Shown one piece after another: positions 61,523 through 64,000 of a stretch of DNA of 64,000 nucleotides (the stretch's first letter is position 1; each line of letters starts with the position of its first letter). The notes beneath the pieces were generated by a model. That model worked only from the letters and a program-made list of their open reading frames with translations, did not search any database and had not been told where the DNA came from. Made by a program: the position numbers and the translations under genes. Source of the DNA: Pseudomonas uvaldensis (GTDB taxonomy: Bacteria > Pseudomonadota > Gammaproteobacteria > Pseudomonadales > Pseudomonadaceae); assembly GCF_021271205.1 (NCBI RefSeq), contig NZ_JAIWKS010000014.1:52806-116805 (forward strand). The letters are read 5' to 3'.

Positions 61523-61616
61523 ATCGCGAGCAGGCTCGCTCCCACAGGTTTCTATGGCAGACGCAAAGATTGATGACCGCCGCTGTATCCTGTGGGAGCG
61601 AGCCTGCTCGCGATGG
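61523..61616. repeat. REPIN between oxaloacetate decarboxylase and acyl-CoA dehydrogenase genes
   Basis: CGCGAGCAGGCTCGCTCCCA and, inverted, TGTGGGAGCGAGCCTGCTCG, facing outward as in the copy at 16.9 kb. The genes on both sides are convergent. Confidence 0.88.
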
Positions 61617-61639
61617 CGTCACCGGGGTGAAATGATATT

Positions 61640-62869
61640 TCAGCGCCCGCTGCGCAGCATTTCCTTGGGCACGTACTTGCCGATCTCGAACTTGCCGATG
61701 GCGGCGCGGTGGACTTCGTCCGGGCCGTCGGCCAGGCGCAGGGTGCGTTGCATCGCGTACATGTAGGCCAACGGGAAATCGTTGGAAACCCCGGCACCGC
61801 CGTGAATCTGGATCGCACGGTCGATGACTTTCAAGGCCACGTTGGGCGCCACGACCTTGATCTGGGCGATTTCGCTCTTGGCCACTTTGTTGCCAACGGT
61901 GTCCATCATGTAGGCCGCTTTTAAGGTCAGCAGCCGCGCCATGTCGATTTCCATCCGCGAATCGGCGATCTTGTCGACGTTACCGCCCAGCCGCGCCAAC
62001 GGTTTGCCGAAAGCGGTGCGACTCACCGCACGTTTGCACATCAGTTCCAATGCTCGCTCGGCCATGCCGATAGAACGCATGCAGTGGTGAATCCGGCCTG
62101 GGCCAAGGCGCCCCTGGGCAATTTCAAAACCACGTCCTTCACCCAGCAGCACGTTTTCGTACGGCACCCGCACGTTGTCGAACAGCACTTCAGCGTGGCC
62201 GTGAGGCGCATCGTCGTAGCCGAACACCGGCAGCGGTCGTACGATTTTTACCCCAGGGGTGTCCACCGGAACCAGAATCATCGAATGCTGGGCATGGCGC
62301 GGCGCATCAGGGTTGCTCAGCCCCATGAAGATCAGGATCTTGCAACGCGGGTCGCAGGCGCCGGAGGTCCACCACTTCTTGCCATTGATCACCCACTGGT
62401 CGCCGTCGCGCTCGGCACGGGCGGCCATGTTGGTAGCGTCCGAAGAGGCGACGTCCGGTTCGGTCATGGCGAAGGCCGAACGGATCTCGCCACGCAGCAA
62501 CGGCTCCAGCCAGCGTTGCTTCTGTTCTTCATTGGCGTAACGCACCAGCACCTCCATGTTGCCGGTGTCCGGTGCCGAGCAGTTGAACGGCTCCGGGCCC
62601 AGCAAGGAGCGCCCCATGATCTCCGCCAGTGGCGCGTATTCCAGGTTAGTCAGGCCGGCGCCCAGCTCGGACTCAGGCAGGAACAGGTTCCAGAGCCCCT
62701 CGGCTTTTGCCTTGGCCTTGAGCTCCTCCATGATGGCCGTGGGCTGCCAGCGGTCGCCTTCAGCCACTTGCCGTTCGAATACCGCTTCGGCCGGGTAGAC
62801 GTAGGCGTCCATGAACGCCGTGACGCGTTCACGCAGCTCCTGAACCTTGGGGGAATACGCGAAATCCAT
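61640..62869 (-). CDS. Acyl-CoA dehydrogenase
   Basis: A 409-residue FAD flavoprotein, the ACAD11/plant-IBR3-like type. Motifs: FAMTEPDVASSDATN (FAD/substrate), GKKWWTSGA (common ACAD signature), and RTAFGKPLARLGGN with IQIHGGAGVSNDFPLAYMYAMQRTLRLADGP. The catalytic Glu of the medium-chain type is not at its usual C-terminal place, so the base may be Asp in LRLADGPDEVH. GGTG precedes the ATG. It is divergent from the LysR gene and presumably under its control. Substrate chain length unknown. Confidence 0.93.
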   Translation of the reverse strand: MDFAYSPKVQELRERVTAFMDAYVYPAEAVFERQVAEGDRWQPTAIMEELKAKAKAEGLWNLFLPESELGAGLTNLEYAPLAEIMGRSLLGPEPFNCSAPDTGNMEVLVRYANEEQKQRWLEPLLRGEIRSAFAMTEPDVASSDATNMAARAERDGDQWVINGKKWWTSGACDPRCKILIFMGLSNPDAPRHAQHSMILVPVDTPGVKIVRPLPVFGYDDAPHGHAEVLFDNVRVPYENVLLGEGRGFEIAQGRLGPGRIHHCMRSIGMAERALELMCKRAVSRTAFGKPLARLGGNVDKIADSRMEIDMARLLTLKAAYMMDTVGNKVAKSEIAQIKVVAPNVALKVIDRAIQIHGGAGVSNDFPLAYMYAMQRTLRLADGPDEVHRAAIGKFEIGKYVPKEMLRSGR

Positions 62870-63043
62870 GAGAGCACCTTCTTGGCAGAGGTTGTTTTAG
62901 GTCATGAAATCGATCCTAGTTCAGCTACGAAAATTTACCTAACCTATTCTCGGCGTGTATTAACATTCATCACCGATATATGTTTCACTGATTCGCATCG
63001 CCACCTGGCACCTCACAACAGTCCAAGAACAAGAGTGCAGCGC

Positions 63044-63973
63044 ATGAATCTGAGCAAGGTCGACCTCAACCTTTTTATTGTCTTCGATGCGATCTACACC
63101 GAAGCCAACCTGACCCGCGCCGGGCAGATCGTCGGCATCACCCAGCCAGCGGTATCCAATGCCCTGGCGCGCCTGCGCGAGACGTTCAACGATCCGCTAT
63201 TCGTACGCACCGCCCAAGGCATGGTCCCCACGCCCATGGCCCAGAACATCATCGGCCCGGTGCGCAATGCCTTGTCGCTGCTGCGGGTATCGGTACAGGA
63301 AAGCCGGATCTTCAACCCGCTCCAGGCGGTCAAGACCTACCGCATCAGCATGACCGACCTCACCGAAGGCGTGATTCTGCCGCCGCTGTTCCAGCGCCTG
63401 CGCCGACTGGCGCCCACCGTGGCCATCGAGAGCTTTCTGTCCAAGCGTCGCGAAACCACCAAGGAACTTGCCGCTGGCCGCCTCGATTTTGCCGTGGACG
63501 CGCCGCTCAATACCGACCCGCAAGTGCGTCACGTCAAGCTGATGGAAGATCGCTATGTGTGCGCCATGCGCAAGGGGCACCCGCTGGCGGGCAAGGAAAA
63601 GCTCAGCCTCGATGACTACCTGGCCCAGACCCACGTTCATATTTCCAGCCGGCGCAACGGGTTGGGCTATGTCGACCTCGCCCTCGGCAAGATGGGCATC
63701 CAGCGCAAGATTGCCCTGCGCTCCCAACATTACCTGATGGCCTCCCAGGTGTTACAACAGACTGACATGGTCATGACCGTGCCTGAACGCTTTACGCGTC
63801 GTCACGATTTGCATGCCTTCCTGCTGCCGGTCAACGATGTGCCGCCAGTGGAAACCCATCTTTACTGGCATGAAAGCACCGACCAGGACCCGGCCAACCG
63901 CTGGATGCGCGAGCAGATGATCGAGCTGTGCCAGCAGGTGACAGCGCATGAGAGGAAACTGGAGACGGTCTAG
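63044..63973 (+). CDS. LysR-family transcriptional regulator
   Basis: A 309-residue LysR regulator. The N-terminal winged HTH is MNLSKVDLNLFIVFDAIYTEANLTRAGQIVGITQPAVSNALARLRE, written here by position only as residues 1-65, and the effector domain is ~95-300 with the usual two-lobed fold. Its target is probably the divergent acyl-CoA dehydrogenase; the 174-bp intergenic region has a TTAGGT (62897-62902) and ACCTAA (62937-62942) inverted pair that could be an operator. ATG 63044 is chosen because the frame upstream is a shadow of the dehydrogenase gene. The last 27 bases of the window hold nothing nameable. Confidence 0.93.
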   Translation: MNLSKVDLNLFIVFDAIYTEANLTRAGQIVGITQPAVSNALARLRETFNDPLFVRTAQGMVPTPMAQNIIGPVRNALSLLRVSVQESRIFNPLQAVKTYRISMTDLTEGVILPPLFQRLRRLAPTVAIESFLSKRRETTKELAAGRLDFAVDAPLNTDPQVRHVKLMEDRYVCAMRKGHPLAGKEKLSLDDYLAQTHVHISSRRNGLGYVDLALGKMGIQRKIALRSQHYLMASQVLQQTDMVMTVPERFTRRHDLHAFLLPVNDVPPVETHLYWHESTDQDPANRWMREQMIELCQQVTAHERKLETV

Positions 63974-64000
63974 GCGACTAAAAACGGGGAAACGATCCAA

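Noticed and set aside
62084..63043. Long upstream extension of the LysR gene
   Set aside because: It is the antisense of the acyl-CoA dehydrogenase; the LysR HTH begins at 63044.

Overview
The window looks like chromosome of a Pseudomonas fluorescens-complex bacterium. It is GC-rich and carries the GlgE alpha-glucan operon, ccoG, a pqi operon, selD-selU, the Pseudomonas-type small proteins, and about a dozen copies of the inverted REP pairs (REPINs, arms of the GTGGGAGCGGGCTTGCTCGC type) typical of that group. I see no transposase, phage, CRISPR array, rRNA or tRNA. Most of it is ordinary core and accessory metabolism.

Layout. 1-509: 3' end of a thiolase. 731-4504: glucarate catabolism (FCD-GntR regulator divergent from gudP-gudD). 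4669-12370: glgE-treS/maltokinase-glgB on the minus strand behind a good AlgU-type promoter, with a divergent small proline-rich protein. 12837-22771: MgtC-like protein, DUF3203 protein, CcoG, MocR-type regulator, YgfF-like SDR, DyP peroxidase, class C beta-lactamase, DUF4174 protein, TauE/SafE permease, a putative lipoprotein. 23065-30780: exported mutarotase, YeaE-like reductase, tctCBA, DNA polymerase II. 30981-34971: CBS protein and pqiA-pqiA-pqiB-pqiC. 34987-47727: two GSTs, an exported 13-residue tandem-repeat protein, DUF1615 lipoprotein, PhzF-like protein, phosphatase-like protein, ArsP-family permease, selD-selU, small unknowns, an esterase, and an AotO-like/AotJ-like pair. 47993-51018: rhodanese divergent from FtrA, then cobF with an atypical histidine-phosphatase-fold gene.

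51318-58552 is a compact plus-strand cluster: RpiR regulator, isochorismatase-fold hydrolase, glutamine-synthetase-like ligase, N-formylglutamate-amidohydrolase-like enzyme, APC permease and a second, stand-alone pair of AruF/AruG-like N-succinyltransferase subunits. It reads as a complete uptake and degradation route for an amine or amino acid whose identity cannot be told from sequence.

58811-60439 is the most novel part: a lower-GC island with two overlapping genes of unknown function, one carrying a clear cupin-type metal site (H94, H96, E99, H154), followed 16 bp later by a 60-codon ORF with a strong ribosome binding site and then a terminator. This has the architecture of a small peptide-modifying or peptide-signalling locus. 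The window closes with an oxaloacetate decarboxylase-family gene (PA4872-like), an acyl-CoA dehydrogenase and a divergent LysR regulator.
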